A DNA stretch of 64,000 bases from Pseudonocardiales bacterium (GTDB lineage Bacteria > Actinomycetota > Actinomycetes > Mycobacteriales > Pseudonocardiaceae). Made by a program: the position numbers and the translations under genes. Under the pieces are notes generated by a model that did not search any database, had not been told where the DNA came from, and saw only the letters and a list, made by a program, of their open reading frames with translations. Location of the stretch: assembly GCA_023252195.1 (NCBI GenBank), contig JAHEXI010000004.1, positions 1 to 64,000 of the forward strand, written 5' to 3'. Shown one piece after another: positions 9,101 through 18,341 of this stretch (its first letter is position 1; each line of letters begins with the position of its first letter).

Positions 9101-10472
9101 AACCCATCTCCCCACGATCAAAATTGCACGTCCCTCGGGCCATCCGTGAGCCTAGTATCTCACCGTAACGCTCGATGAAAGAGGACAACTGTTCCGCTGT
9201 TGGCCCGTGTGGGCAGCGGTTGCGTGACTACGCTGAACGCCGAGATGTGGCTGTAAGCCGGCCGATGGAGGCTCGACTGGTGGCCCCGCCCTAGACGTGC
9301 GGGCCACACTGGGTGCCGCGGTCGCCCGTGATGTGCCGGCCACAGATCTCGCCTTGCTCGGGGGATCTCCAAGGACCAGATCGGCCGCCGAGGCCGGCAT
9401 CGCCGCCCCGCCGCGACGTTTGCGGTTGATCAACTAGCTCAAGGTTCGCTCGGATGCGGCGAGGTCGGGTGGTCGGTGCCGTGACCGCTGAGGTCTCCTG
9501 CCACCGCCGCGCCGGAATCGTGACCATCTCGCTTAGATCATCGAGCTTGTCCCAGATTGAGCGGGCCATTCTGCGCCCGTGGGGTCGCGCGGAGAGCCAG
9601 TCCAGCGTTTGCGCTGAGGGCTGCCGCGTCTCGTTCCCCATGGCTTTGCTACGGCCCGGTCAACGCAAACGTTCGTCCGGTTAGCCGGGGAGGAGCCGCA
9701 CGAACTGGCTCGAACGCTGATCAACTGGCCCTCGCCCTCGAAACGCACATAGAGCACATCGGGGCCCCGGCCGGCGACCTAGCCCCGCCGGTGCAGCCGG
9801 GAGGACAGCGCCTGATGTTCGGGGTGCTCGGCGACATCGCATCACTGTCCTGAGCCACTCGGGGTGCGACGGCGGTCATGCTGCACCTTGGTGACCTCGC
9901 CGCTTGACCGTAGGTTCCTACTGGACACACTCGCGGCGGCAAAGTCTTCGCAGTCCAAAGACGCTGGTCAGCTCCTGGTGAGCCATACATGTTGGTGAAC
10001 ATGCTGAAAATCTGATGATCCGCGCGGTGCGGAGAGGCGAACCAAGGAGACAGCCAGACCGATAAGGGACCTTCCATTTCCACCGCGTCAAATGGCTAAC
10101 GGGGTTTCACCCCAGCCCGACGAGCCATGTCCTTCGTCGGCTTCCGGTTTTCGGGCAGGCTCACGCAAGGACCCGCGGTCAGAGTGACCAACCGCCGCCA
10201 CTCGCTACGCCTAGATGTGTTGACCATGACGAGAAGTGCGTGTGTGCAGGTCAGGTGCGCTGTCGTTGCGCTGTGGTGCGAGCGCCGTCCACGCTACGCC
10301 TGTCAGATCTGACCCGCGAGCACCAAACTTGACTCGATCTTACTGACTTTGCCGGACCTAGCCTTCGACTTTGCCGGACCTGGCCTTCTAGCGAATCGTT
10401 GGTCGTCGGGGCTGGTTGCTTGATGGCCTCGGTGGCGGGACCGGATACGCGGCAGCCGATCGCCTCGCCCGG
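9101..10472. other. Gene-poor accessory spacer
   Basis: About 1.37 kb with only short open frames on both strands. A plus-strand frame ending at 9853 closes with a plausible protein-like tail (VQPGGQRLMFGVLGDIASL) but lacks a coherent N-terminal part, which looks like a decayed gene end. Nothing else can be supported apart from a short direct repeat at 10345-10388. Confidence 0.4.
10345..10388. repeat. 22-bp direct repeat, two copies
   Basis: GACTTTGCCGGACCT followed by AGCCTTC (10345-10366) and TGGCCTTC-ending copy (10367-10388), differing at one base. Repeated short motifs of this sort are found at some IS ends, but no transposase is adjacent. Confidence 0.7.
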
Positions 10473-10667
10473 TCAGCCATCGGCTGCGGATACCGGCTCA
10501 TACCCCAGCCACTCCCCAAAAAGGTGGTAGACCTCGGTCGCGGCCTGCTCATCCAGCCGCAGCACGCAACAGTTCCCGACATGCGGGTTCAGCACGATGA
10601 ACCCGCCCTCTTTGGTTAGTAACAGATTGGTGAAGCCCACCGCGCCGTGCGCCTGGCAGGTCGTCAT
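10473..10667 (-). CDS. Small conserved actinobacterial protein of unknown function
   Basis: 64 residues beginning MTTCQAHGAVGFTNLLLT. The pattern NLLLT...ILNPHV...CVLRLDE...EWLG resembles a family of short actinobacterial hypothetical proteins (my recollection of the family, not a search). The frame is open further upstream, but the extension is Arg/Ser-rich and atypical; ATG 10667 follows a GGGTGG stretch. No membrane segment or known domain. It is flanked by gene-poor DNA. Confidence 0.55.
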   Translation of the reverse strand: MTTCQAHGAVGFTNLLLTKEGGFIVLNPHVGNCCVLRLDEQAATEVYHLFGEWLGYEPVSAADG

Positions 10668-11271
10668 CACCACCCGACGGTGACTCCTGCGGGTTGGACC
10701 GATGACGGGGTCGGTGCTGATTGTCGGTCGGTCAGCAGAAGGATTGCTCACGACCGTACCACCGCAGCGAGGGACCAGCGGATCTGCCCGTACGACCTGT
10801 TCACCAGCACGGCTGACATGAACTGATCGAACCGGCCCGGCATGCACACCCGGAAGGTCTGCTAGCTAGTCCGTGGCGACGGCGTCTCGCTAGTCCCCCA
10901 GTTGGCCCGGGCGAATGCAGCACACCCAGGGTTTCCGGCGGCCAGGGCCGCTGCCCTGGATCCGGTGGCCGCTTCGGGAGGTAGCACAAGTAGGGGTGGG
11001 GATCTTCCTCGCGGCGCTCCCTAGGCTTCGGTACCGTAAGGCCACGCTGCTTGCGCGCCCTTGCCTCACTCGCCGACTAGACGCGGTATCCAAGTACTTC
11101 CACCGCAAGCGCAATCTTGCTGACCGTGCGACCCACTTGGCAAGCCGGTTGATCGACACCATGACGAACGTAGACGCAACCGTCCGGTAGACCCAGCACA
11201 GCAGAGCCCCACGCGCATGCTCATGAGCAGAGGCGGACCTGGGGCCTGTACGACGGACGTTACCATCCAAT
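10668..11271. other. Gene-poor spacer upstream of the Abi-like locus
   Basis: Roughly 600 bases with no supported gene. Overlapping open frames on both strands are of unlike composition and no recognisable family. A TTACCA box at 11260-11265 lies six bases before the Abi-like start. Confidence 0.4.
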
Positions 11272-12376
11272 ATGCCGTCCAGTCACGACCCGCTCGTCGT
11301 TGAGTCCTTGATCTCAGGGGGGGCGCTTCAACTCCTACCTGAGCGCCACCGGCGGCAACCGCGAGCAGGCAGTTGCCTTGTATGAGTGGAACGCGGCCCT
11401 GGCGGCCGCCTGCTTTGAAGCGTTCCACTACGTCGAGGTCATCGTGCGCAACGCGGTGGACCGCGAGATGCGGACATACTACAGTGAGGCGCAACGCCTC
11501 ATTCCCTGGTTCTTACTGCCGATAGTCGGCAAACATCAAGCGACTTTCTCGGAGAGCATCGAAAAGGTGCGTCGACGTCTCCGAGATCAGAACCGTGAAC
11601 GGGAGACCCGAGACCAGATCATCGCTGGCGTTGACTTCGGCTTCTGGACGGCGCTACTGCACAGCGAGAACGAGGAACTGTGGCGCCACGCCCTGTACAA
11701 GGCGTTCCCTTATTCGTCAGGCAAGCGGAAAGACGTCGTAGCGGTGTTGGAGGCACTCCGGATTTTCCGCAATAGACTCGCGCACCACGACTCCTTGCTA
11801 GGGTAAGATGTATCCTTCCGGCTTGGTCAGATGCGGCAGGTCCTCAGCTGGGTTGACCCGGAAGCCGAGGAATGGCTCGTAGACGTCGAACGGATCTCGA
11901 CCGTGCAGGTAACGAGGCCACTAACTCCACGTGACACCGTTGTCGTGGCATCGAAAAACGCGTGGCCGCTCTACCAAGTGCTCGGTGCATACGTATGTCA
12001 AGCCGGTCGATCGTTCCGACCTATCAAATACATCGCCTTCTATGCGGACCGCGAGATCAAGCCGGAGGTGGCCATGATTCGCCGTCGCCCGGACAACGTC
12101 GACTGGACGGATACAGAGGTAAAGCGCTTGCTCTCTTCCAGCGCCGCCGACGACCATCGGTTGGCAGGGATCATCGCCCAGAGCAGGGCATGTGGATGGG
12201 CTGAAGGCCGGTACCAGGTGTTCGAGCTGACTAACCCAGGCGAGGCGGGGCACCTAACACTCCCAGGGCCAATACCGCACCTCGCGAGGGGAAAGGGCTC
12301 CGCCTTCACGCGGGGACAACGTTACGCACAGCATGAGGTCCTGAAACGTGCGTCCTCGACAGAGGACCTTCAATAG
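11272..12376 (+). pseudogene. Abi-like protein with extra C-terminal domain, broken twice
   Basis: Reading from ATG 11272, the first 15 codons (PSSHDPLVVESLISGG) run into a seven-G run (11317-11323); removing one G joins them to RFNSYLSATGGN and the long frame that follows. That frame has Abi_2-type marks: VIVRNAVDREM, VDFGFWTALL, LWRHALYKAFP and IFRNRLAHHDSLLG. A TAA at 11804 then stops it, yet the same frame stays open through DVSFRLGQMRQVLSWVDPEA, the expected Abi_2 tail, and on to 12376. The extra part (about 150 residues, e.g. PIKYIAFYADREIKPEV and YQVFELTNPGEA) is a domain I do not recognise. Abi-like proteins are linked to abortive phage infection. As read the gene is inactive; the G-run lesion could be a sequencing error, the TAA less easily. 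The downstream part could also be expressed from 11831. Confidence 0.7.
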
Positions 12377-12796
12377 ACCAGACCTTGTGCCGGTAAACGA
12401 AAACGTACCGACGGCCTCCATCAATTTGGAGCAGACGCCCCCGATCACATGACTGGTTCGCTGTCTGGTTCGCAGTCGGTGAGGACTTTCTCTTCTCTGG
12501 TCAAGAGCGGCCTCCGGCCGCCGCCGCTGGTCGCCGGGTCGGTCCGGTCCTCGCTCCGCTGCGGGCGGCCGACCCGACGGCGGCGCACAACAAGACCCGA
12601 TGACCGAGGACAATGCTCCTCAAGCACCGGGCGTCGTGCACTTCGGTGACGTCCCGCGTCGTGGTGTGGATCACGTTGATCCGTGGCGGTCAGCGTTGGT
12701 AGGCAGGGTCGGCTCGGCGTCACCGAGCGCCGCCGCCTCAGCATCCACCGTGCGCGGACAACACCACCCCGATGAGGCTTCGGCATACTGTCCATC
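12377..12796. other. Intergenic region before the GHKL ATPase gene
   Basis: 420 bases without a supported gene. It ends in the probable promoter of the restriction island. Confidence 0.5.
12784..12789 (+). promoter_or_regulatory. -10 box of the GHKL ATPase gene
   Basis: CATACT seven bases before ATG 12797, which fits a leaderless start; no ribosome-binding site is present between them and no clear -35 is seen. Confidence 0.4.
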
Positions 12797-14800
12797 ATGA
12801 CGACCAGCTCTCCGTACGAGATGACGCTGAGCCTCAACGTGTTAAACCACCTGGGGATCAACTTGTACAGCAACGTCCCCGCAGTAATCTCAGAGGTGGT
12901 CGCCAACGCGTATGACGCCGACGCGGAAACAGTGCGAATCATCGTAGACGATACCGCGAAGTCCATCACCATAATTGATGATGGCTGCGGGATGACGGCC
13001 AAAGATGTCAATGATCGATTCCTTCACGTGGGCTATCAGCGGCGGTCCTCGGTGAATGGCGAGGCGATAACCGTCAAGCACAAACGCAAGGTTATGGGTC
13101 GCAAGGGGATAGGAAAACTATCGCTCTTCTCAATCGCCAAGGTTGTAGAGGTGTACACGACTAAGGGTGGCGAGAAAAACGCCTTCCGAATGCGCCTCGA
13201 CGATATTCGACAACAGATCGGAGAAACCACAGGAAGGTACCAACCGGAATCGCTCGTCGACCAGTTTCCTGGCGATTTTACACAGGGCACAAAGATCGTC
13301 TTAACCGAACTAAAAAAGGAACTTATAAATGTCGTCTCGGGCCTCCGAAAACGATTGGCACGCCGGTTCTCAATCTTGGGCACCGAGTACTCATTCCGCG
13401 TTTTTATCGGTGATCGCGAGGTAACCGTAGAGGATCGCGACTACTTCCACAAGGCGCAGTTTCTATGGCTGTTCGAATCAGCCGAGTCCGCTGCAGCTAT
13501 CACGACTCGTTGCAGGAATATCGAGAACCAGGAAGTGCAGGATCCAGCACCACTTACAGGGGGACAGGCGCGCGGCTGGCTTGCCACCTCGTTCAGTCCT
13601 AAGGATTTGAAGGACTCCGACGATGAGCAGATCAACCGCGTCACACTCATGGTGCGCGGCAAACTCGCTCACGAGAATCTTCTTGAAGAAATCAAGGAAT
13701 CCAGCATATTCGGATCATACCTCTTCGGCGAAGTGCACGCAGACTTCCTGGATTTGGATGATGCTGAGGACATCGCCACCAGCAGTCGACAGCGAATCAT
13801 GGAAGACGACCCGCGATATCAAGACCTGATCACTTGGTTTACCGGCCAGGTACGCCGGATCGGAGCGGCCTGGTCCAAGCTACGGAACCAAAAGGGCACG
13901 AAGGTTGCCCTTGAAAACCCTCATATCAAAGCATGGTTCGAAACATTAGAGGGCGACACCAGAAAGAAGGCCGAACGCCTCTTTGGAAAGATAAACCAGC
14001 TCACTGTTGACGACAGCTACCAAAGGACACAGTTGTTCGCGCACTCCGTCTTAGCGTTCGAGGTACTTCGGCACCGAGACAACCTCGACGCACTTGACGC
14101 CATGGATATAGCCGATATCAAGGCCGTCGGCGTGCTGTTCACCAGCATCGAGGACCTTGAAGCGGTCCTTTACCATCGCATTGTTACTCAACGAATTCGT
14201 GTTATCGAGAAGCTGCAGGAACACGTCGACGACGATGTACTGGAGAAGGTTCTGCGAGACCACTTGTTTACCAATCTTTGGCTACTCGATCCATCCTGGG
14301 AGCGCGCCACGGACCGTTCCATGGAGGAAACCATTGGCAAGCAGTTTCAGTCGATTACAGACAGCTTGGACGAGTCCGAGCGCAGATCGCGTATTGATAT
14401 CAGATACAAGCGAATCACGGGTGCGCACGTAATCGTCGAACTCAAGCGCCACTCGGTCCACACGAAGACAATTGATCTATATGGGCAAGTGAACAAATAT
14501 CGAACGGCCCTGCTGACCCATCTGGACAAGATCGGAAAGGGCGACGAGCGGGTTGAATGCGTCTGCGTGCTGGGTAAAGAACCTTCGGACTGGTCAGCTC
14601 CGCGTGGCCGCAAGGACTCCGCAGACACCCTGAAGTCTATTGATACTCGGATTGTAAGGTATGAGGAACTCCTCAGGAATGCCCGCGATGGTTACAAGGA
14701 GTATCTCGACCAGGAAGAGAAGACCGGTGAGCTACGGAAGATCTTGGACTCGTTGGAGGAAGATGTCGATGAAAACTTGATTTCAAGGGACACAAACTGA
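12797..14800 (+). CDS. GHKL ATPase with C-terminal PD-(D/E)XK-like motif (BbrUII/HgiDII-type restriction protein)
   Basis: 667 residues. The N-terminal Hsp90/MutL/MORC-type ATPase shows the N box SEVVANAYDADA (residues 32-43), DDGCGM and GRKGIGKLSLF, i.e. all Bergerat-fold boxes. Near the C-terminus, IDIRYK...VIVELKRHS gives Asp534, Glu548 and Lys550, a spacing typical of PD-(D/E)XK nucleases. This layout matches what databases call the BbrUII/HgiDII restriction enzyme family, and GHKL ATPases linked to methyltransferases and Vsr were described by Iyer, Abhiman and Aravind as restriction-modification partners ancestral to MORC. Base composition is visibly lower in GC than in the flanking core genes, a sign of transfer. 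Neighbours: endonuclease, methyltransferase and Vsr within 3.5 kb. ATP-dependent cleavage is inferred. Confidence 0.85.
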   Translation: MTTSSPYEMTLSLNVLNHLGINLYSNVPAVISEVVANAYDADAETVRIIVDDTAKSITIIDDGCGMTAKDVNDRFLHVGYQRRSSVNGEAITVKHKRKVMGRKGIGKLSLFSIAKVVEVYTTKGGEKNAFRMRLDDIRQQIGETTGRYQPESLVDQFPGDFTQGTKIVLTELKKELINVVSGLRKRLARRFSILGTEYSFRVFIGDREVTVEDRDYFHKAQFLWLFESAESAAAITTRCRNIENQEVQDPAPLTGGQARGWLATSFSPKDLKDSDDEQINRVTLMVRGKLAHENLLEEIKESSIFGSYLFGEVHADFLDLDDAEDIATSSRQRIMEDDPRYQDLITWFTGQVRRIGAAWSKLRNQKGTKVALENPHIKAWFETLEGDTRKKAERLFGKINQLTVDDSYQRTQLFAHSVLAFEVLRHRDNLDALDAMDIADIKAVGVLFTSIEDLEAVLYHRIVTQRIRVIEKLQEHVDDDVLEKVLRDHLFTNLWLLDPSWERATDRSMEETIGKQFQSITDSLDESERRSRIDIRYKRITGAHVIVELKRHSVHTKTIDLYGQVNKYRTALLTHLDKIGKGDERVECVCVLGKEPSDWSAPRGRKDSADTLKSIDTRIVRYEELLRNARDGYKEYLDQEEKTGELRKILDSLEEDVDENLISRDTN

Positions 14801-14876
14801 TGGGCAGGGCTGTCAGCTCCGCTGACTTCGTAGTGAGCAAGGAATGACAACGAGTGCACCAACGAAGTCAGCTGTC

Positions 14877-15458
14877 TCAGTTCCGGCCTCGATTGTGTTT
14901 GATCATAAGGCTTAACGACAACGCTGTCATAATCAGCTCAGCGATCTCTACGTATTTGACTCGCGCCTCTGGTCTCACTGATCCAGCGATACTCCAACCG
15001 ATAATTAGCACCTCAAGCAGCAGCACAAAAGCACAGACCTGTATGAGCAGTCCGTTCGGTAGAGCGGAGTCCACCGTCACCGACTCGTTGACCGCAGCCG
15101 TTATCACAGCCAGCGCGGAGCTCATCGCCTCTCGAAGCTGGTCATTGACCGCAGTCACCGCCAGCGCAGAGGCCACCATCTCTCGAAGCTGCTCGGTGAC
15201 CGCGATCCCTGCTGCTGCCAACGCGGATGCCACGATCTGCCGTTGCTGTTCCGTCACCGTGATCGCCGCGAGCGCGGAATTCACCGTCTCGCGAAGCTGC
15301 TCATCGACCGCGGCGGCCGTCAGCGCGGAGTCCACCATCTGCCGTCGCTGCTCGGCGACCGTAGTCGCTGCTGGCGCCACTGCCGAGGCCGCCATCTGTC
15401 GTTGCTGCTTGGCGAGGTGCAATGTCGGAGCCACGATCCGCTTGGGCGATGAGACCAT
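14877..15458 (-). CDS. Unrecognised repeat-rich membrane protein inside the restriction island
   Basis: 193 residues from ATG 15458, the first possible start after an in-frame stop. Residues 16-131 consist of six or seven helical repeats of 17-19 residues with consensus VTEQLREMVASAL plus a short Ala/Val linker (copies begin near 16, 34, 51, 68, 87, 104, with a partial at 123). Two hydrophobic helices follow (about 137-158 and 168-186) and a basic tail KHNRGRN. The opposite strand is also open, but its translation shows no such order, whereas this reading has clean amphipathic repeats and membrane helices. It is encoded against the direction of both endonuclease genes. I know no family for it; a membrane-anchored coiled coil is what can be seen. 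No ribosome-binding site is evident. Confidence 0.6.
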   Translation of the reverse strand: MVSSPKRIVAPTLHLAKQQRQMAASAVAPAATTVAEQRRQMVDSALTAAAVDEQLRETVNSALAAITVTEQQRQIVASALAAAGIAVTEQLREMVASALAVTAVNDQLREAMSSALAVITAAVNESVTVDSALPNGLLIQVCAFVLLLEVLIIGWSIAGSVRPEARVKYVEIAELIMTALSLSLMIKHNRGRN

Positions 15459-15740
15459 CCGGTAGTGGGTTCTGACTCGGACTCATTTTCGAAGCCGATC
15501 AGGTTGACCTTCCGTCACGATCGTCGCCACCAGGACACCACACGGTGCCCCGCCTGCGTCCTACGGCGTGCGTTGGCAGGGTATAGCACCGCCCGCCGCG
15601 CGCGCTGGTCTACACCGACTGCCAGCACAAACTGCACGATCCTCACCTCATCGACGAGCCGACCCGGACGCTCCCAACGAGACGCTTTAACACTTGCCGC
15701 ACAGCCCCCACTCGACGCCGCGGCGGCGTCAGCCGGCAAT

Positions 15741-16691
15741 GTGCGGTGCGTGCCAGCGCCGTTCACCCGTGACCTCTGCGGCTACCGCCGCAACGGGAAG
15801 CCCAACACCTCCGACAGCCACGACCCACATTCAGTCACCCTCGGGAGGGAGCTGTTCACGCAGATAGGCGTGTCACCCAGCGCGCCCGAACCCTCCTCCG
15901 GATCAGGCGCCGCGCTCGAAGATGCTGTTGTAAGGCATCTCCGGTCTGTACGGCCCGACCTCGTCATCGAGCGTTCTAGATCAGCGAAGGACTTTGCGCA
16001 GTATGCGCATCTGGACGTTTTCCCGGCGTTTCGACGATGCCACGGTGGTTCTCAGGCGGCCACCCAAGAGCTCATAGCTGCAGTCAGCGACATGCCCGAA
16101 GATTACGATCGCGGTCGGCTCGACTTCCTCCTGTCGAGGCTAACAATGCAGATCGCAACTGAGAGCGAGCTGATCGAGACGCTCAAACGCGAGATGCCGG
16201 AGGAGTCTCTCCTCAAGATAGATATCTCCGTCGCACTTCCTCGGCGTGACGGACCCGACGAACTCGTCATTGCGCTCTCGTCGAAGTGGTCGCTGCGTAC
16301 AGACCGCGCACAGGATTGCGTGTCACAGGGAAGCAAGCTTGTCGCGCTGCGTCGCGGACGAATGCCTCACTTTGGAGTCATTACAATTGAGCCGCGGCCG
16401 GCGATGCTGAAAATTCTAGCGGATGGCTCCGGCTCGATCGACTACGTCTACCATCTCGACCTACCGGCGCTCGCGGTGACAATCGAGACAACCGCTCAAA
16501 GCGCCCGGCGGCCCGACTCGTGGTCACCACGGCTCACCTTCAACCGCCTCATGGGTCAGCGGAGGATCCGCGACTTCGACGATTTGGTGTGGGAGGTCTC
16601 GCGCCTACCCAGAGCCGATGGCGGTGCATCGACCCCAATCTCCGGCACAGCACCTAGCGCTGTAAGCAACCCCTCAGGTGACGAGCAATAG
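15741..16691 (+). CDS. Type II restriction endonuclease, NgoMIV-like
   Basis: 316 residues. The C-terminal half resembles NgoMIV closely: ALSSKWSLRTDRAQD, VALRRGRMPHFGVITIEP and SGSIDYVYHLDLPAL align with the NgoMIV core as I recall it, which cuts GCCGGC. Likely active-site residues are Asp128 (in GRLDFLL) and the SSK motif (Ser180, Lys182), the Cfr10I/NgoMIV arrangement. The frame is open back to 15465, but those codons give low-complexity Arg/Thr/Ser sequence; GTG 15741 (or 15750) just before APFTRDLCGYRRNGK fits the family length of about 290-320. Its end overlaps the convergent methyltransferase gene by 38 bases. Specificity for GCCGGC is inferred. Confidence 0.88.
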   Translation: MRCVPAPFTRDLCGYRRNGKPNTSDSHDPHSVTLGRELFTQIGVSPSAPEPSSGSGAALEDAVVRHLRSVRPDLVIERSRSAKDFAQYAHLDVFPAFRRCHGGSQAATQELIAAVSDMPEDYDRGRLDFLLSRLTMQIATESELIETLKREMPEESLLKIDISVALPRRDGPDELVIALSSKWSLRTDRAQDCVSQGSKLVALRRGRMPHFGVITIEPRPAMLKILADGSGSIDYVYHLDLPALAVTIETTAQSARRPDSWSPRLTFNRLMGQRRIRDFDDLVWEVSRLPRADGGASTPISGTAPSAVSNPSGDEQ

Positions 16692-17763
16692 CTGAGGCGA
16701 GTCCGACTGGTACAGCGTTTCCGATCTGCTTCGCGATCTCGATCTTAGACCCGCACCAGGCGAAGGACTCGGGGAAGTCCTGCAGCTGCGCCGCTTCGAG
16801 ATGCGTGATCACACGGTTCACACGCCGGCTCGGGTCGTCGAACTCCCACTGAGGATGAAGATATTGACCCTTCTCCGGTTTGAAGAACTCCGTGCGGATG
16901 GTGAGGGAGGGCGCGTCCCAGCGCATACGGCCCATAACGTCCGTTGTGCCGGTGGGTTTGTTACGCCAGCAGTCAGGAAGCAGCTCATCGGGAAGGTCAA
17001 AGCGTCCTCCGCCGGGTGGCACGCAGTCGTATCGCATGAGGGAGAGATCACGCGGCCGGCGTCCGAAGTGTAGGTCCAGCCACTTAAACTGGCCCGGTAC
17101 GGTTTGGTCGAAAAAGGTCGTACGCGCATCGGGAAGCTCGGTCGTTAACGGCCGCTCAGGTAACTTCTCAATTCTGCTTCGCACGGTCTCCCACGGCAAC
17201 TCGTCCCCGACCGGGACTTTGCCGTGCGTTCGCTTGGGAAGCGGGATAGGTCCAACCCGTGAGCCGATCACGATCGTCCGCTGCCGGCGCTGGGCGACCC
17301 CGTAGTCCGCGGCCAAGAGCAGACCGTAGGACAGTTGATAATCCTTGATCATGCCGTGATCGGCCTCATTCAGTAGCATCTGAAATTCGGAGCTGCCCAT
17401 GAACCGATCGACGTTCTCGATTACGAAAGCCTGCGGGCGGGCGTGCTGTACGACGCGGAGGTACTGCTTCCAGAGTTGGTTACGCGGGTCGTCGACATCC
17501 CGACTACCCAAGTTCGAGAAGCCCTGGCACGGTGGTCCGCCAATTACGACGTCGGCCTCCGGAATCGCACTGTCCGCGAGCTGTGTGATGTCGCCCCAGA
17601 TCATGTGGTCCTCACCGAAGTTCGCCGCGTAGGTCGCTGCGGCGTGCAAGTTCCACTCCACCGCAAGCACCGGCTCGAACCCATGCGGGACGAAGCCTGC
17701 GGTCATGCCGCCACACCCTGCGAACAAGTCGATCATGGTCAACGGCTTCGGCACGTCGCTCAT
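16654..17763 (-). CDS. C5-cytosine-specific DNA methyltransferase
   Basis: 369 residues with the m5C motifs in order: I MIDLFAGCGG (10-19), IV GGPPCQGFSNLG with catalytic Cys79, VI FVIENVDR (Glu116), VIII AQRRQRTIVIGSR (from about 157), a variable recognition region at roughly 190-300 and X IGNAVPVGLA near the end. It transfers methyl from S-adenosylmethionine to C5 of cytosine to protect host DNA from the neighbouring endonuclease(s). ATG 17763 is preferred over GTG 17796 because GGAGGT stands six bases before it. It converges on the NgoMIV-like gene with a 38-base overlap and is divergent from vsr. Confidence 0.93.
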   Translation of the reverse strand: MSDVPKPLTMIDLFAGCGGMTAGFVPHGFEPVLAVEWNLHAAATYAANFGEDHMIWGDITQLADSAIPEADVVIGGPPCQGFSNLGSRDVDDPRNQLWKQYLRVVQHARPQAFVIENVDRFMGSSEFQMLLNEADHGMIKDYQLSYGLLLAADYGVAQRRQRTIVIGSRVGPIPLPKRTHGKVPVGDELPWETVRSRIEKLPERPLTTELPDARTTFFDQTVPGQFKWLDLHFGRRPRDLSLMRYDCVPPGGGRFDLPDELLPDCWRNKPTGTTDVMGRMRWDAPSLTIRTEFFKPEKGQYLHPQWEFDDPSRRVNRVITHLEAAQLQDFPESFAWCGSKIEIAKQIGNAVPVGLASAIARHLRGCLQR

Positions 17764-17805
17764 CGTAAGCACCTCCACTGACAGTAACGGCGTCACACGC
17801 CGTCA

Positions 17806-17811
17806 TAGACT
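17806..17811 (+). promoter_or_regulatory. -10 box of the Vsr gene in the divergent spacer
   Basis: TAGACT six bases before GTG 17818, leaderless pattern. The whole spacer between the methyltransferase and vsr starts is 54 bases, so their promoters must be close or overlapping. Confidence 0.45.
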
Positions 17812-17817
17812 GGACTT

Positions 17818-18273
17818 GTGGTGAGGGAGTCATGGGCGTCCTCCCCCGGCACGCGGGCGAGCATGCAGGCCAACCGAGGACGCGATACGAAGCCAGAGCT
17901 CGCCCTGCGCTCGGCCGCTCATGCGCAGGGTCTGCGCTACCGGGTGTCGGTCCGCCCCCTGCGCGACCTCCGACGTACCGCCGACATGGTGTTCACCTCC
18001 GCCCGCGTCGCCGTTTTCGTCGACGGCTGCTTCTGGCACGGCTGTCCCGAGCACCACACCGTCGCAGCCACCAACGCTGCGTTCTGGGCCCGCAAGGTCA
18101 CCGACAACCGAGCCCGAGACCGCGACACCGATCAGCGCCTCGCCGAAGCCGGTTGGATCAGCATCCGAATCTGGGAGCATGAAGACCCCCACGAAGCCGC
18201 AGGTCGAATCCGAGCAATCGTCGACGAACGACGCAAACCATCCACGTTCCGACCAGGAAAGGAACTCCGGTAG
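17818..18273 (+). CDS. vsr: Very-short-patch mismatch endonuclease (Vsr)
   Basis: 151 residues, usual for Vsr. RGRDTKPELALRSAAHAQG is the N-terminal signature; TADMVFTSARVAVFVDGCFW HGCPEHH holds the active-site Asp and His residues and Zn-binding Cys/His; W-I-S-I-R-I-W-E-H-E closes the fold. Vsr nicks DNA at T:G mismatches left by deamination of 5-methylcytosine, protecting the sites methylated by the divergent methyltransferase; in some restriction clusters it is proposed to act as an accessory nickase. The GTG start is leaderless by its -10 spacing. Confidence 0.92.
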   Translation: MVRESWASSPGTRASMQANRGRDTKPELALRSAAHAQGLRYRVSVRPLRDLRRTADMVFTSARVAVFVDGCFWHGCPEHHTVAATNAAFWARKVTDNRARDRDTDQRLAEAGWISIRIWEHEDPHEAAGRIRAIVDERRKPSTFRPGKELR

Positions 18274-18341
18274 GCCTCGACGGGTGCGTCCGCCGCTCAC
18301 GCCGATGAGCCTCCACGCCGCGGCGCTCGCTGCAGGGGCGC

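Noticed and set aside
9152-10312. Several 60-120-codon frames in the spacer after the permease gene
   Set aside because: Overlapping on both strands, no start signals, no family resemblance; at best decayed remnants.
15465-15740. 92-codon N-terminal extension of the NgoMIV-like enzyme
   Set aside because: Low-complexity Arg/Ser/Thr sequence without family similarity; the family length fits a start at 15741 or 15750.
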